64,000 bases of DNA from Anaspis maculata (GCA_949128115.1 OX421961.1:106066363-106130362); one strand, 5' to 3'; positions 36,080-48,557 are shown, counted from the stretch's first letter. Made by a program: numbers and translations. Notes: a model not told the origin generated them from the sequence alone.

Positions 36080-36755
36080 ATAGGCTATAAAACACTGTGG
36101 TTTTTTAAGATTAACCGATATTTTAAAAACTTAGCATTATTATAAACAGATTCTTTCCAAATTTTCACTTTTATACTTCGTATACCCATCGGCGTATCGT
36201 AACAAAACAATTCCAACAGTTACCTATTTTCTTAAAATCGAGGTTGGTGATAAAGTAATGTGAAGTATGAATAATTTGATTTTCTGCAAAATAACATAAT
36301 CGATACTGATGGCCGAAGCCGCCATTTTTATATTATACTAGACATTTTGGTGCCTCCACCATTATTTGCTTGTAGTAGATGCCAATGTTGGAATATAGAC
36401 TGAGATATACCTTTATAATTATATCTTCACGAAGTTGACACGGCAGACGACCTCGAATAGTAGTTCATGTGACAGACGACCAGACAGACAGACGGACGGA
36501 GGAAGTGCACTCAAAAGCTATTCTCTGTGGAAAAGTGCACTGAAAAGTAGGCAGGTACCCTACCAGCAACACCCAAATTTGAGTTCCCATTGGTAAGAGT
36601 TGTAAGTACCATGTCTAGAAATATCATCCCCTATCTAAACAAGCTTCTGGATACCTACTTTGAATGTTTCTAGTTTACAGAACGTGGTGTCTGTGCCGAA
36701 CAAAATGTATAATTACTTACAGATATCAGGTATTAATAAGAGCAACTTGACTAAC
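36080..36755. other. Start of brp intron 2 (minus strand)
   Basis: Downstream of the exon 2 donor on the minus strand. It contains a GACAGACGGAC run (36472-36503) and nothing coding. Confidence 0.5.
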
Positions 36756-39700
36756 CTGATTTTCGCTGCTGAGTAGCTTGAGTTGGTCGTTGATGAGGCT
36801 GTACTTTGCGGACTCCTCCTTGCGCAGGGCCCTCTCCTTCTTCAGCTCCGGGCTCCAGAATGTCTTGATCGAGTGCATGCTGGAGCCCAGTTTCTGGTTC
36901 GTCAGCTCCAGCTCTTTCTTGAGGTTGCCCAGTTCGCGCTGCAAGTCGGAGTTTTGATGTTGCAACTCCCCGATGAAGGGCTGATGGGAGGTGGGCGACT
37001 GCCTGGCCGATCGGGAGCCATAGGGTTCATCATCGAAGTATAGCCCGCGGTCCAGGGAACGGTCACGGCGGTCGCGAATCGGCAGGAACTCGCGATCGTG
37101 GTCGATGGTCGTGCGGTCTAGCGACTGGTAGCGCACCTGCAGAACACCGCATTATAATTATTTAAAATCACATCGTTTGAAAATAATAATAATCATAATT
37201 TTATTACTAATGCAGTCAAATCAGGACAGGTGGATGTTAATACTCCATAGAAATACCCTAACAGTTTTGAATCGTATGATAATCTAGTGTTTTTTTTTGT
37301 TACAACAACTAGGTGCCTACTCAAGTATAATCTTGAATCAACGTTCGAGGCGAGGGTCGTGGTCAATTTTCTGGGATAGTAGAAAGTATTATTGATTGAC
37401 TGTGCAGTACAGTGCTTGAGCTTGAAGTGTCATTCAGAATTCAGTGGTCATTCTTCTCATCCTCCGCTTCAATTGAGACAATTTATAGCAGGAATATGAA
37501 TTATCCATACTATTTATTTGGACCGCGAATTTGAAACGCAAGTCTGGCCGAATGTGGGTGTTCTTTGGCTAATGCTACTTACCTAACCAGACCCTATATG
37601 AAAACGGGTTATAGGTTCGTTCCAGACCTGCGGCCTAAAATCATACTCTACATTACATTCCATTCTCATTCAAGTTGTAAATTCAAAAGTGTCACTTTTC
37701 GAGTTGATCGTGCAATCTTGAGAGATCAAATATTCGATTGGTAAGGTTTCCTTCAACACATGTTTTGCTGGGACTCCCAGAAAAATAGGTTGTGGCGAGG
37801 TACTGAGCGAAGGTGGTATTGTATATTCATTCCTAAATTTTCTTCTCCTAATGTGGATCCATATCATTGTCACTGGCGTCACTGGCATGGACTAGGTACT
37901 TATGTCAGTCTGTTTTGAAAATGCTGTATTTTTCGAAGCTTCTGGTGAGTTTGTGAAAATCTTCAAAAATATGTACATATCTCAACATTCTCATTACTCA
38001 ATATTTTGTCAATATAAAAGTCCTCTTAAGACTACCTACTCTATATACATACCTACTTCCTACTTCACCGAGCTCAAGGACTTGTTTGAAAATCTTGTAA
38101 GAGTAGTTCTTTTCTTTGATGGAAGTAAAAAATTCAATAGTGGGTAGGACTCACCAAAATAAACAAAAAATTTATAGTCGTGCCATTTTGCAAAATTTTG
38201 AGTCTTAATTTTCGGAAAAAAAACACGCGAAATGGTAGCCATTGTTTAAGAGCATTTTTAGATGTAGTTATGACCAGGCCCAGGGGCTGTGTGAATTGAA
38301 AGTAGCTTTTGCTTCCAGTTTGACCTTCTTAGGAGATGCTAAGCAAATTTTTTTCTTAGCAACTCGCTGACGCTAGTAAAAATCAAGAGCTATAAATCAG
38401 AGAGAAGATTTTTTGAGAGCTCAGATTTGCTTCAGAATGTTGACTGATCGGATATTTCACAAGACCTTTAAAGTTACTTTTCCCGGTTTCAGAATTTCCT
38501 TAGCTGCAGCTTAGCATGGCAAGTGATGACTTGAACGAGGTCCGAGATAACAAAGGATGCATCGAGGGATATGGATATAAAACGGACATTTTTTCAAGAC
38601 ATGCATATTATGAACTCGGCTCAATCGTCAAGAACTTGTTCAGTTACCAAAACGGTTGAAAAAGTGGAACCTGTGAAAACAGTTTTTTGTACAAGATATT
38701 CTTGTCTCTTGTCGTGGTGGTATATGGCGCTAATTACTAATTAGGAGTAAAGTAACCGGAATCAGTGGAATGTATTCATAATGAACTTTGTTCATTGCCG
38801 GTCTTGACGTTTCACATCCCTCGGCACTTCCCTCTTCAAGCTCGAAAATAGCTTGTTTTCTGCCTAATATATTAATTGGTAAGTATGCACCCGGAGCGTG
38901 ACAGCTGGTTATTCAAGGTCTGCTTTGCCTCTCCTTTTTGAATTTTTTGTTGACAAATTGATCGTTAGCGAATAAATTAAAAATCAAACCAAATCAATCA
39001 ATCGAATCAAAAAATAAAATATCAAAATTGTTTTCATTATTTTTCTGGTATTCTTGCAGCATTTCTCTCAGCATGCTCTCACTTATCCACAGGACTTTAT
39101 GTAAGTGAGTACCTAGGCCTAGGCAATGCGTTTTGCATTCGGCTATCTACATTCTAGAATGTGTTTGCTTTGTGGGGAGAAAAATGTCGGGCGCTTTTAG
39201 CTGCAGTGTGAAATAAACTGCCATCGGGCAAAGCAAAAATGCTAAACAGGTCATTTCGACGTTTGCCTTGAAGCAGGGCGCGAGGGGTCCATCGTCAGCT
39301 TTTGAGGTTTTTCAAATATTCCTACAGGGGAAAAAATTAATCTACGTTTCGAAACTTTACATTATTCTGCATAAACGTCTAACAGATATAAGAGCTTGAA
39401 GCTACATAAAAAGTTCTTGAAGGATATGCAGTATTTAGGTATTCACGAATAAGACTCAACACTGTTTGACATACCATCCTCTGGAATAATAAAAAGTCTG
39501 CGCAAACCCTATTAGAAGCGGCAAGTCAAGGCGTCTTGAACAGCCCCATAGTTGAGCTTTTTCACCGATTTCTTTGAAAAAAGGATTATTTTTCGACTCT
39601 ACGGGGCCTGCAAATGAGTCCCCTGGGGTCCCAGTTCCGCTTCTTTTTATAAACTTGCGAAAAACTGGATAGATAGCCCCCTCTCTGTATCCCTTCATCC

Positions 39701-40503
39701 TATTCTTGTCATTAGTCCAAAGTGAGCCTTGCTCTAAATTTTCTGGAAACAATAGTATGGCTGATGGTCATAATGGAGTCAAGTGAGTGTTGTAAGGGCC
39801 TTGCACATGACAGTTCCGGTCGAGTCAAGAGCTTCTTCAGCCGGTACATTGTAGACTTCTACAATTTGCACTAGATCTAGTTTCTCTATTTATTTGCCAA
39901 TCAATACTATAAAATCAGCCTATTGTGTTTGCCATGCTATTGTCATGCTATGTTCATAAGTATAGGTATACCAAGTAACTATTTGTAGGTACCTCACTTG
40001 GTGGTATTCTGAGTTCACTAAACGTTGATTAATAGACAGACACCTCCAGGTGCACCACCTTCCCGAACGTCACAACGTTTAAACATAATCATGCTTCTTA
40101 TATGATTTGGGTTTTAAAACATTATGCGGGAATGAGGCATCAGCGTCTCAGTAAGAAATAGCTGCGAAAGGTGTTGAGTGATACGCACCGACATGGCGGA
40201 GGCGCCGGTGGGCCTGGTGGCGCTTCGGGATCGGTGGTGGGCGGCGGGGCCGACGGCCATGGGCCGGCCGCGTTCCTCCAGCATGGGGCTGCCGAGGTCC
40301 TCGTCACCTCTGTAATAAGGCGAGTGATGGTAGGCGCCGCCGCCGTAGTGCTCCGGGGAGTTGTTGCCCGACCGCGTCTGCCGCAGCGGCTTTCGGCCGA
40401 GCGGGCTGCCGCCGGGGTACACTCGGCTGGGGGACCGGTCCACGGTGGGCAGCCTCACGCCCCGCGGGGACCGGCTGCCCCCCACGTACGCGTCGCGGGA
40501 CAT
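36756..40503 (-). CDS. brp: Bruchpilot / ELKS-CAST active-zone scaffold, first two coding exons (partial)
   Basis: The product is the ELKS/CAST-family cytomatrix protein that organises calcium channels and vesicle release at presynaptic active zones. Coding exon 1 is 40503-40189 (105 codons) and exon 2 is 37136-36756 (127 codons); both junctions are phase 0, with donor GTGCGT, acceptor CTGCAG and exon 2 donor GTTAGT. The start ATG at 40503 has an in-frame TGA three codons upstream. Exon 1 is low-complexity and rich in Arg, Ser, Pro and Gly, as in ELKS N-termini (HHRSRSATRPTGA near its end). Exon 2 carries the insect Brp blocks RYQSLDR, DREFLPIRD and LQHQNSDLQRELGNLK, then the family signature IKTFWSPELKKERALRKEE, which begins the coiled-coil region. 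The intron between them is 3,052 nt. The remaining coiled-coil exons were not found leftwards, so only the N-terminal 232 codons are here. Identity is very secure; the start and exon ends rest on splice consensus and homology remembered, not searched. Confidence 0.95.
37137..40188 (-). other. brp: brp intron 1
   Basis: This intron lies between coding exons 1 and 2. It is AT-rich. I saw no convincing exon, RNA gene or strong inverted repeat in it. Short open frames at 37670-37888, 37902-38147 and 39456-39752 show no recognisable domain and no exon-like splice context. Confidence 0.6.
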
Positions 40504-40930
40504 CTCATGTCATGTCACGACTCACGGGCCACTGAAGACAACCTCCGGTTCGCTTACTCACACACCAAGCAAGCGAGCCAAAGCCAATCTCGAGGAGCTC
40601 GCCCGCGCTCGCTGTCTCTTGCCTCTGCTTGCCTGCCTGCACGGCTCTGGTACTGCCTTGGCTGCTGATGCCGTCGCCGTCGACGCCGTCCTCTACGGCG
40701 GCGCTGATCAATGAACGGCTCGGGTGTAGTGTAGAGAGCCGCGCGCACCGCACACGCGACTCCTACACACACGCACGGCACCCCCGCCGCCCCCGCGTGG
40801 AACTCCCATTCTTGGAATACTGACTGACCCACGGACCTGGCCCCTGGCTCTGGGGCGCCACACTTCCTGCCGGAAAGCTCCCGTCTGTCTGCAGTTCCAA
40901 AATGGGCCACGGGGCTGTTCAGTCCAGCTT
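40504..40930 (-). promoter_or_regulatory. brp: CpG-rich 5' leader / promoter region of brp
   Basis: The 430 bases upstream of the brp ATG are strikingly GC- and CpG-rich (for example around 40660-40800) compared with the AT-rich surroundings, and the signal stops near 40930. This fits a 5' UTR plus core promoter. Apparent open frames on both strands here (40554-40910 minus, 40505-40753 minus, 40361-40714 plus) look like effects of high GC. No TATA box is obvious and the transcription start was not pinned down. Confidence 0.5.
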
Positions 40931-41145
40931 AAAAAAAAATAGGGCCCATTTCGGATTTACGAGAATAGGAAAAGTCTACGACAAAATTTGACCTGCAAGC
41001 TAGCGCAGAAGCATTGCTGAAATGGGTCAAATTTCGAGCCAATGCCAATATCCAGCAGGATTATGTAACTTTCCCGAAGTTCACTCGGCTATCAGAGCAT
41101 AGATGACGCTGGAAAGAACAATGCAATTTTAATGATCATAATTTC

Positions 41146-41642
41146 ACCGTGGGTTCCACAAAAAGATCAACGATAATAATATCGGTTGATTCGCAATTTC
41201 TGTTTGTCAATTTGTAGCTGACTGATCAATGGCAATGCTGGTTTATCTATCAATAGTGAAAAGATGATAGGTCTAGTACATATTTCAGGCATTTTTTGTG
41301 GGTAATCGACTGGCATTCAACAGAAAAAAGTTTTGGTCATGTGATGCAATCAGCCTGATCGCTGATCATAATTTCTTTTTGTGAAACTGAGGGTAGCCGT
41401 CAGTTCCACAAAAAAGATGATCAGCGATCAAGGCTGATTGAGATTAACTGAAGTTTTTTCTACAAAATGCTGGGCGATTAACCACAAAAAATGCCTGAAA
41501 TCTGTACTAGACCCATCATTTTTCCAGTATTGAACTATTGACAGATAAACCAGCATTTCCATTGATCAGTAAGCTACAAATTCGCAAACAAAAATTGCGA
41601 ATCAACTGATCTCGAATTATCTTTTTTGTGGAACCCAGGGTT
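41146..41642. mobile_element. ~500-bp palindromic element (ACCGTGGGTTCCAC ends)
   Basis: The left half 41146-41390 is the inverted copy of 41405-41642 at high identity, for example TTATCTATCAATAGT and GGCATTTTTTGTGG. The tips resemble those of 50441-50679 and 63219-63362 (GGTTCCACCAAA-like), suggesting one MITE superfamily. Confidence 0.85.
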
Positions 41643-41854
41643 AATCTTTCATCTTTGTTTATCCTCCATCCTACAGTCCATACCTCATACCAGAATAACT
41701 GAATTTCGAACTGATTCCTTAACTAGAATAAGTTTTCTAGGTCTTTTAAGTTGATTTACTGCTATTTTTTGCTAAAAAACGGGGCGTTTTCAGAGAAAAA
41801 CAATTTGGGCTCCGGAAAGTGGCGATTTCGAGATGTTTTCCAAAGTTTAAAACC

Positions 41855-42744
41855 CAGGGCTGTCTTAAGCGGGCGTGCAACTCGTGCATGGCACAAGGGC
41901 GGCCAGATTCAGGGGGCGGCATTTCGGGGCAGAAATGCGTTTTTCCATTTTTTGCTTTTTATACTTTACCTCCGCGGCCGCCCCTAAACATTTTGGAATT
42001 TTTGTTTGTTTTTTCATATTTGCGCCTGCGGCCCGGCCGCCCCCGAACATTTTTTCAGACGGTATGATGGATACCTACCTTTAAAACACGTAAATATAAA
42101 ATCAGATTTTGCTAGATCCTTGCTAAATTCTTGATTTCTACCAAAGGGCGGTAGAATCGTAATCTATTGGTAAGTACAGTACCTAGAAGCAGTTCGGTAT
42201 TCAAGTGTAGTTATTGTTTATTCCTAATAGACACGAGAAGAAGTCAGGCGTCTTATTTTGACGTTATTTTATCTTATTCACGAACCGTCTGGTATAGGTA
42301 AGTTAACTTTCGTTTATCAAATCCTATTGAATAATGCACGCATTAACACGCGCACACATGCTTTCATTTTTCAATAACACTGGATAAATCATAATATTCT
42401 ACTCGGGGGTAATGGCTATATTACTCATTCGGATGCTTTACGACACTCGCCAAGGCTCGTGTCGGCAAACTACATCCTCATGAGTGAGAAGCAATAATTA
42501 CCCGCTTGTTGAGTAATATACTATCATTTGCTTATTATAATATCGCTACTGACTACCAACTTGATAAAAAAAAATTGGTTCAAAATGCGAAAATTGCAAT
42601 TCCAGTCGCTGTTTCTGTTATTTTCATAAAATACAATTCAAATTAAAGAAGCTATATACAAAATTCAACATTAAAAAAAAATGGAGAAAGGGGCGGCCTA
42701 ACAGTTTCTGCACGAGGGCGGCCAAATGTCTAGAGACGGCCCTG
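41855..42744. mobile_element. hAT-type non-autonomous element with exact 8-bp target duplication
   Basis: The ends are CAGGGCTGTCTTAAG and CTAGAGACGGCCCTG. The duplication TTAAAACC is exact on both sides (41847-41854 and 42745-42752), which defines the element to the base: 890 bp. Subterminal GGGCGGCCA and GGCCGCCCC blocks face each other near both ends. The ORFs at 41751-42084 overlap its left boundary and are not genes. Confidence 0.9.
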
Positions 42745-42770
42745 TTAAAACCCAAATATCTTGAAAATTA

Positions 42771-42912
42771 ATAGCGTTCTCGAGTCGCTAGAGCCAAGCC
42801 GGTTCGGTTCTGAAATCAGGGGATTTGATTGGTTCTCGAAAATCCCTGGCCAATCAGTGATAGCAATTTTCGAGCTGAACCAGCTCGCGCTCTGGTGACT
42901 CGAAAACGCTAT
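42771..42912. mobile_element. Hairpin MITE (ATAGCGTTCTCGAGTC ends)
   Basis: ATAGCGTTCTCGAGTCGCTA is inverted at the right as GACTCGAAAACGCTAT. The two inner GGTTCGGTTC / GAGCTGAACC blocks also pair. It lies 27 bases from the end of the hAT element at 42744. Confidence 0.75.
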
Positions 42913-43078
42913 AAGCCTCTAATCAAAATTTTGCAACAGTACATTTTTTTCTAAATTGAATGTAGAATCCGAAAACATGAACAATTTCAAAAAATAATTA
43001 GGGGAGATGAAAATAGGGGAGAAAAAAGAGACACTTCCCCTACTATCTACCCCCTATAAAAAATTTTGATGGATCGCG

Positions 43079-43142
43079 GTATTATTATTATTATTATTGT
43101 TATTATTATTATTGTTATTATTATTATTGTTATTATTATTAT
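43079..43142 (+). repeat. (ATT)n microsatellite
   Basis: Uninterrupted ATT units with occasional GTT, about 64 bases, upstream of the Gypsy remnant. Confidence 0.95.
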
Positions 43143-43365
43143 TTGATGGAGACTTACTTCAGTGAACTTTGGTCCAAATTTGCTTGAAATATGTTCAACG
43201 GTTCAAAAGTTACGGTGGGCAATCGATTTAAAAAAGTCAACTTCAACACCCTGTATCTTATTAAGGCAGCATTTTGGGACTAAGAGTTCTATTTCCATTC
43301 GGTCTTATTTTGAATGGGTAGTAATCCTTCAAAGTTTGTAATAACCAGTATACCTAACACTCTGG

Positions 43366-45360
43366 AACACTTCTGAAATTCTGCTATGGGGATCATCGCA
43401 GGTTCATCAAGCTATTTTTTTGGCAAGAACGCAAAGAAGCGGAGAGAGCTTACAGGAATTTTGAGCTGATGTCCAAAGGCTGGCTCTTCTAGCGTACTCA
43501 ATGTACCCAGCGCACCACTTGACGGACATCATAAGAGATACCTTCGTCTATGGAATTCGCGACCAAGACCTGCGTGAAATGGTGATGATCAAAAGCCTAG
43601 TCGACATCAGCGACGCACTGACTCAGGTGATCTGCATTAAGGCAGTCAAAGAGGTTTGCAGTCGTCAAGTCAAGGCGGTGGGCGTTGAGGAATCCGGAAG
43701 TTCACATACTGCCGAGAAATCGATCGAGGAAGTGTACTAGGAAATCCTCAACGCTTTACTGTCTCGGAACAAACCCCAAGACGAGCCAAGACCTGGAGGA
43801 AGGCCGCGTTGCTTCGGATGTGGAAAACTTGGATATCTTCGTCGGGACTGCATGCAATTGTCGAGCTCAGCAAACCATTCCATGGTGGAACGGAGAACTG
43901 CTGATCGAGAAAGTCACCAACCAAGAGAAAGCAATCGTAGAGGAGGAAGACCACGTTGCTCTGAATGTGGAAAGGACGGACATCTGCAACGCGACTGCAG
44001 GCAACGATACGCTTCATCAGACCGTTTAATGCTGGAACGGGGAGCTGCTGATCGAGGAGGTCATCAATTGAGAGGAAGCAATCGCACAGGGAGAAGATCG
44101 CGTTGCTTCAATTGCGGTAAGGATGGCCATCTGCAGCGTGATTGCTGGCAACGGTACCGTCCAGCAAACCGTTCCATGCCGGAACGGGTAGCTGCTGATC
44201 GAGAAAGTCATCACCGTCCTGGAAAGAGTCATGGCAATGGGAACATGGATGGTCTTTCTCGAAGACCACGCAACAAGAACTGCAGGCATGGCAAGAGGGT
44301 AAACCAGCAGAGTGGAAACGTTATGGTCAAAGCACTTGTCGTTGAAACCCCGAGAAATTGGACCACGGCTGAGCTCAAGAAGGAGCAGCGTGAAGACCCA
44401 GCCAACTTAGCAAGGATAGACCAGAGTGGACCGAGATCTCTGGTGAAGGGTGAAGGGCCCGAAGTTAAGACTCTTTGGGCTCAGTGGAATTCTCTAAGGA
44501 TAGAGAATGGGCTGTTGAAAATAGTCTGGGAGAGTCCTGATGGGAAGAAGGAGATGGTTCAATCGGTGCTTCCCAAGAAAATAGTGAAAGAGGTCCTGAA
44601 GGAAATGCACGATGGCGTCACTGGAGGGCACCTTTGGGTGAACAAGACGTTGGCGAAGGTGCGCGAGCGGTTCTACTGGGTGAACTATCGGAACGACGTG
44701 GAAACCTGGTATCGCCAGTGCGAGGTTTGTGCGGCCAGCAAGAGACCAAGAACTCGTAGTCGAGGGGAGTTGAAGACTTACAATTTTGTTGCGCCTTTTG
44801 AACGCATCGCGATCGATGTGGCTGGCCCGTTCCCGACAACGGAAGATGCCAACAAATACATCCTGATTGCCATGGACTACTTCAGCAAGTGTCCGAAAGC
44901 GTACGCCCTTCCCAACTTAGAGGCTTCTACAGTGGCGAGGGTGCTGGTGGGCAATTTGATTAACCGTTTCGGAGTACCTCTGGAATTACACTCAGACCTG
45001 GGACGAGACTTCGAATCCAACGTGTCTCAAGGTATCTGCACTCTACTCGGGATACAGAAGACTAGGACGACGCCTCTTGATCCACGGTCCGACGGAATGG
45101 TTGAACGGTTCAACAGGACGATGGAGCAGCACCTGTCGAAGGTCGTTGACGAGCATCAGCGAGAAAGGGGTCGTCATCTGCCAATATTCCTAATGGCGTG
45201 TCGCGCTGCCATTCACAACACCACAGGGGAAACACCAGCACGTGTTCTTTTTACCCCCCTCGGTTGTACCTATATTCTTTCTAAATATTATTTCTTCTTC
45301 TTTGTCTCGCCCAATATTCCCTCTCTTTCGGTGATATATGAAGAGGTTTTCCCGACATAA
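43366..45360 (+). pseudogene. Internally deleted Ty3/Gypsy element: gag zinc knuckles joined in frame to integrase
   Basis: This is a remnant of an LTR-retrotransposon gag-pol. The gag capsid C-terminal part (TQRSGESLQEF, then FVYGIRDQDLREM) reads from about 43381 with two in-frame stops, TGA at 43462 and TAG at 43738. The same frame is then open from 43741 to 45357. It holds three zinc knuckles of the CX2CX4HX4C type, the first altered (CFGCGKLGYLRRDC, His to Tyr), the next two intact (CSECGKDGHLQRDC, CFNCGKDGHLQRDC). After a short linker comes HGNGNMDGLSRRP, the typical end of RNase H, followed by integrase: an HHCC region (GVTGGHLWVNKTL with CEVCAASKRP) and a catalytic core with IAIDVAGPFP, ELHSDLGRDFES and SDGMVERFNRTME, so D, D and E are present. 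Protease, reverse transcriptase and nearly all of RNase H are missing. Homology fades near 45260. No LTRs were found around it. Confidence 0.88.
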
Positions 45361-46035
45361 GGAGCCTTTTTTATTTTTTTAATCTCTGACATTCTTCCAA
45401 AGGAATAGTGTCTCGACTTCGATTCATTATCTGTTCTTGGTCGATGGCATCTCAAATCTCAACCTCCACCGGACTTGATCAGAGCAACAGATGCCATTTA
45501 CGAAGAACAGATGAAGAACCGATTAAGGTGGATTTTTTGACATCAGGGATCACCCAGAGGAGACAAGTTTGTAATGGAGACACTTTCTCTCTAGAAAAAT
45601 GTCTGTTTTCCAAGAAGGGTGAAAGCTTGTTGTGTCGGAAAAATCACTTCATATCCCTGAAAGACAGAAAGATAATTGGGTGAAACAAAGAGAGGAATAT
45701 CAAAAAAGAATGAAGAAACAATCAGTTTCTATTTTCGTTTTAGACCTTTGCCGGTACTCACTACAGGAGGCTTTAAAGATACGGAAAAAAACACAACCAA
45801 TGCCACACCCGGTATAGCGGTATAGTCGAAAGTCGAGAGGGTTCACCTTTTTGTGAGCAGAATGATATCATCCGGTCGTGTACTTTTTGGACGACTATTA
45901 CGAAGATAAGGTAAACATTTATTGCATTCCATTATACCTTACGCAAAAAAAAAATAGCAGTAATAGATGAATGAAACAAAGAAGCAGCAATAAATGAATA
46001 TACCTATATAGCAACAATAAATAAATAAATGGGAT
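45361..46035. other. Possible decayed 3' part of the Gypsy remnant
   Basis: 45440-45540 reads SQPPPDLIRATDAIYEEQMKNRL in one frame, a style seen after Gypsy integrases, followed by stops. The rest is AT-rich and non-coding. Confidence 0.3.
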
Positions 46036-47864
46036 AATAGTCCGGTGGTTAAGCGCCAAAAAAAGCTCGAACTATGCATTTTGAGCTTAAGCAATGCGCT
46101 TTTGGGGTTCGATTGGGGATCCCCATACCTTAATTTCAAGAGTTGGAGACATCGGTGCACTCGATGCGGAGGGGGTCTGGGGGGCCCTTGAAAGTTGAAG
46201 GTGCGAGGCTTCCCACCAAATCACCATACCACCAAGAAATTCCTACTTGGATGTCATTAAACGACTCTTACCTACACATTGACAACATTTGTTACCATGT
46301 CCCAACAGTTCTTCACACTGAAAAAAATTAATTCTTATGACAGATCGGAAAAAACTGTTTCTCTTAATTCTTCATCCCCACAACGAATCAACTGTCAAGT
46401 TTGGTGTCATTTTAGAATAAACGGCATCCTCTGGTTTCATTCACCAAGTCAAAATGTTTGTGAGACCACCGTGCAAAGAATGGCACGCCAAGAAGTGAGC
46501 ATTTTTGAGCACCTCATTTAACAGTAGTTTCTTGACTGATACCAGTCGATATGATTGATAATTTTGACATGGATGAATAACTTGAACTCTTTTGTAACGG
46601 CAATACATGTGAATGAAACTCGACACGAGCGTGGAGGCCTGGGAAAATTTTTTTTCTCCAGCGGTCGAATTTATTTCACGCCTACTGAGCGTTAGTTTGT
46701 TGGACTCAGGCAGGCAGCGTTTGAATAGGTTCGGAGACAAAATTTCCATATCTGTCTATGCAGCTGAGTAGCATAATTCTGGAAACTGATTTGAGAATCA
46801 TCAAAGATTATTTTGACAGTCACTAGGTACCGCCATGGGGATTAACTGCAGGGATCATGGCTGACGACGGAGGGCTTTCAACTTTTAAAGTGTTATTTTC
46901 TATTTTCCTCTACCAACCTTCAAGGTTGTTATCATTTTGTATGTGTAAGTTTTCTCATGTTTGGAGAAGAAATAATTTTATAAAAACAACCGTGAAAATG
47001 ACTGTTATAGTGGCAGAAAATAAGATCTTGGACGTTGAATTTCCTCCGCCGTTAGCCATCACTTCTGCAGTTAACTCCCATGTGGGTACTGACCGGCAAA
47101 ACAATCATTGATGATTCATAAATCAATTTCCAGAATTAAACTGCTCAAACTTTCAGATAGATATGGAAATTTTGCTCCCAAAGCTATCCAAACGCTGCCT
47201 GCCTGAGCCCTGCAAACTGACGCTCAGTAGGCGTGAAAAAAAATTCGAGCGCTGGAGAAAAAATTTTTCCCAGGCCTTCACGCTCGTGTCGAGTTTCATG
47301 CACATGCATTACCGTTACCAAAGAGTTCAAGTTATTGATCCATGACCAAATTATCAATCATATCGATTGGTAACAGCCAAGAAACTACTGTTAAATGAGG
47401 TGCTCAAAAATGCTCACTTCTTGGCGTGTCATTCTTTGCACGGTGGTCTCACAAACATTTTGACTCGGTGAATGAAATCAGAGGATGCCGTTTACTCCAA
47501 AATGACACCACACCTAGCAGTTTATTCGTTGTGGGGATGAAAAATTGAGAAAAACTGTTTTTTCCGATCTGTCATAAGAACTAATTTTTTTCAGTGTGAA
47601 GAACTTTTGGGACATGGTAACAAATGTTGTCAATGTGTAGGTTAGAGTCGTTTGATGACATCCAAGTAGAAATTACGTGGTGGTATGGTGATTGGGTGGG
47701 AAGCCCCACACCTTCAACTTTCAAGGGCCCCCCAGACCCCCTCCGCATCGAGTGCACCGATGTCTCCAACTCTTGAAATTAAGGTTGAGGGACCCCCAAT
47801 GAAACCCCAAAAGCGCATTGCTTAAGCTCAAAATGCATAGTTAGGACGCTTAACCACCGGACTA
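46036..47864. mobile_element. 1.83 kb foldback element with ~830-bp inverted arms
   Basis: The left arm 46036-46874 is the inverted copy of the right arm 47042-47864, separated by 167 bases. The tips are TAGTCCGGTGGTTAAGCG and its complement. Similarity is high along the whole arm with scattered substitutions and small indels, for example around TGGAGACATCGGTGCACTCG and the AGAATG(G/A)CACGCCAAGAAG block. Short open frames in the two arms are mirror images. No transposase is encoded. An inverted pair this long would fold into a very long hairpin RNA if transcribed. Confidence 0.85.
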
Positions 47865-48557
47865 TAAATGGACATCCGCATTCAGATTCAATCAAGTATC
47901 TATTGTTAGACGGAAAAAGTATCCTTTTACACTATATTCGCTTCGATGAACCCAATCATGTCCGGTAAATTATTTTTTTTTTATTGATTCAATTGTTATT
48001 ACTTACTTGAATATCGCAGTGTACGTGGCAGTCGAACTCACAAACATCAAACATCTCTCCAAGATCAGATTCATCTTTTGCTGCCACCTTACTTTATTGT
48101 AAGGTGCTTTATTGTACACTGCATTATTTAGATCTTCGAAATTTCGATCCGTAGTAACAAAGTCGGGAAATAAGAAAAAAAAACCTTTCAATTACCTAAT
48201 GATATAAGTACCTCATCGCAATATTGGATAGAATGTAGCACTAGCACCCCGGACATCGAAAGTTAATTCGAAAGTAGCGTGTCCACTTTACAGAACCCAA
48301 TACGTCTCCATTCAAGGTAAAAACTCATCAGAAATGCAAGGAAGTTCCTGACCAGCGCATCCACCATATCGTGATCGCGCGAGAGATTCGTTCCCTATTG
48401 GCCGTCGGAGTCTCCATGGTATACCTAATCATGAGTCCCCGCGGTTTGATCCGAATCTTCACGATCCACTGATCCACTGATGCGCTGGAAGTTGAAAAGC
48501 GAGTTCCTAATAAGTCAAATGGAAACGATTGGGTGAAAATTATTGAAACAATTCCAT
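47865..48557. other. No gene recognised
   Basis: This is intergenic, between the foldback element and the poly(A) site of the secreted-protein gene. Nothing else was seen. Confidence 0.5.

Noticed and set aside
40171..40668. 165-codon plus-strand open frame
   Set aside because: It is antisense to brp exon 1 and its leader; high GC removes stops.
43501..43740. A separate small gene
   Set aside because: It is in frame with the downstream gag-integrase remnant and matches the gag C-terminal region; the TAG is a disabling stop.
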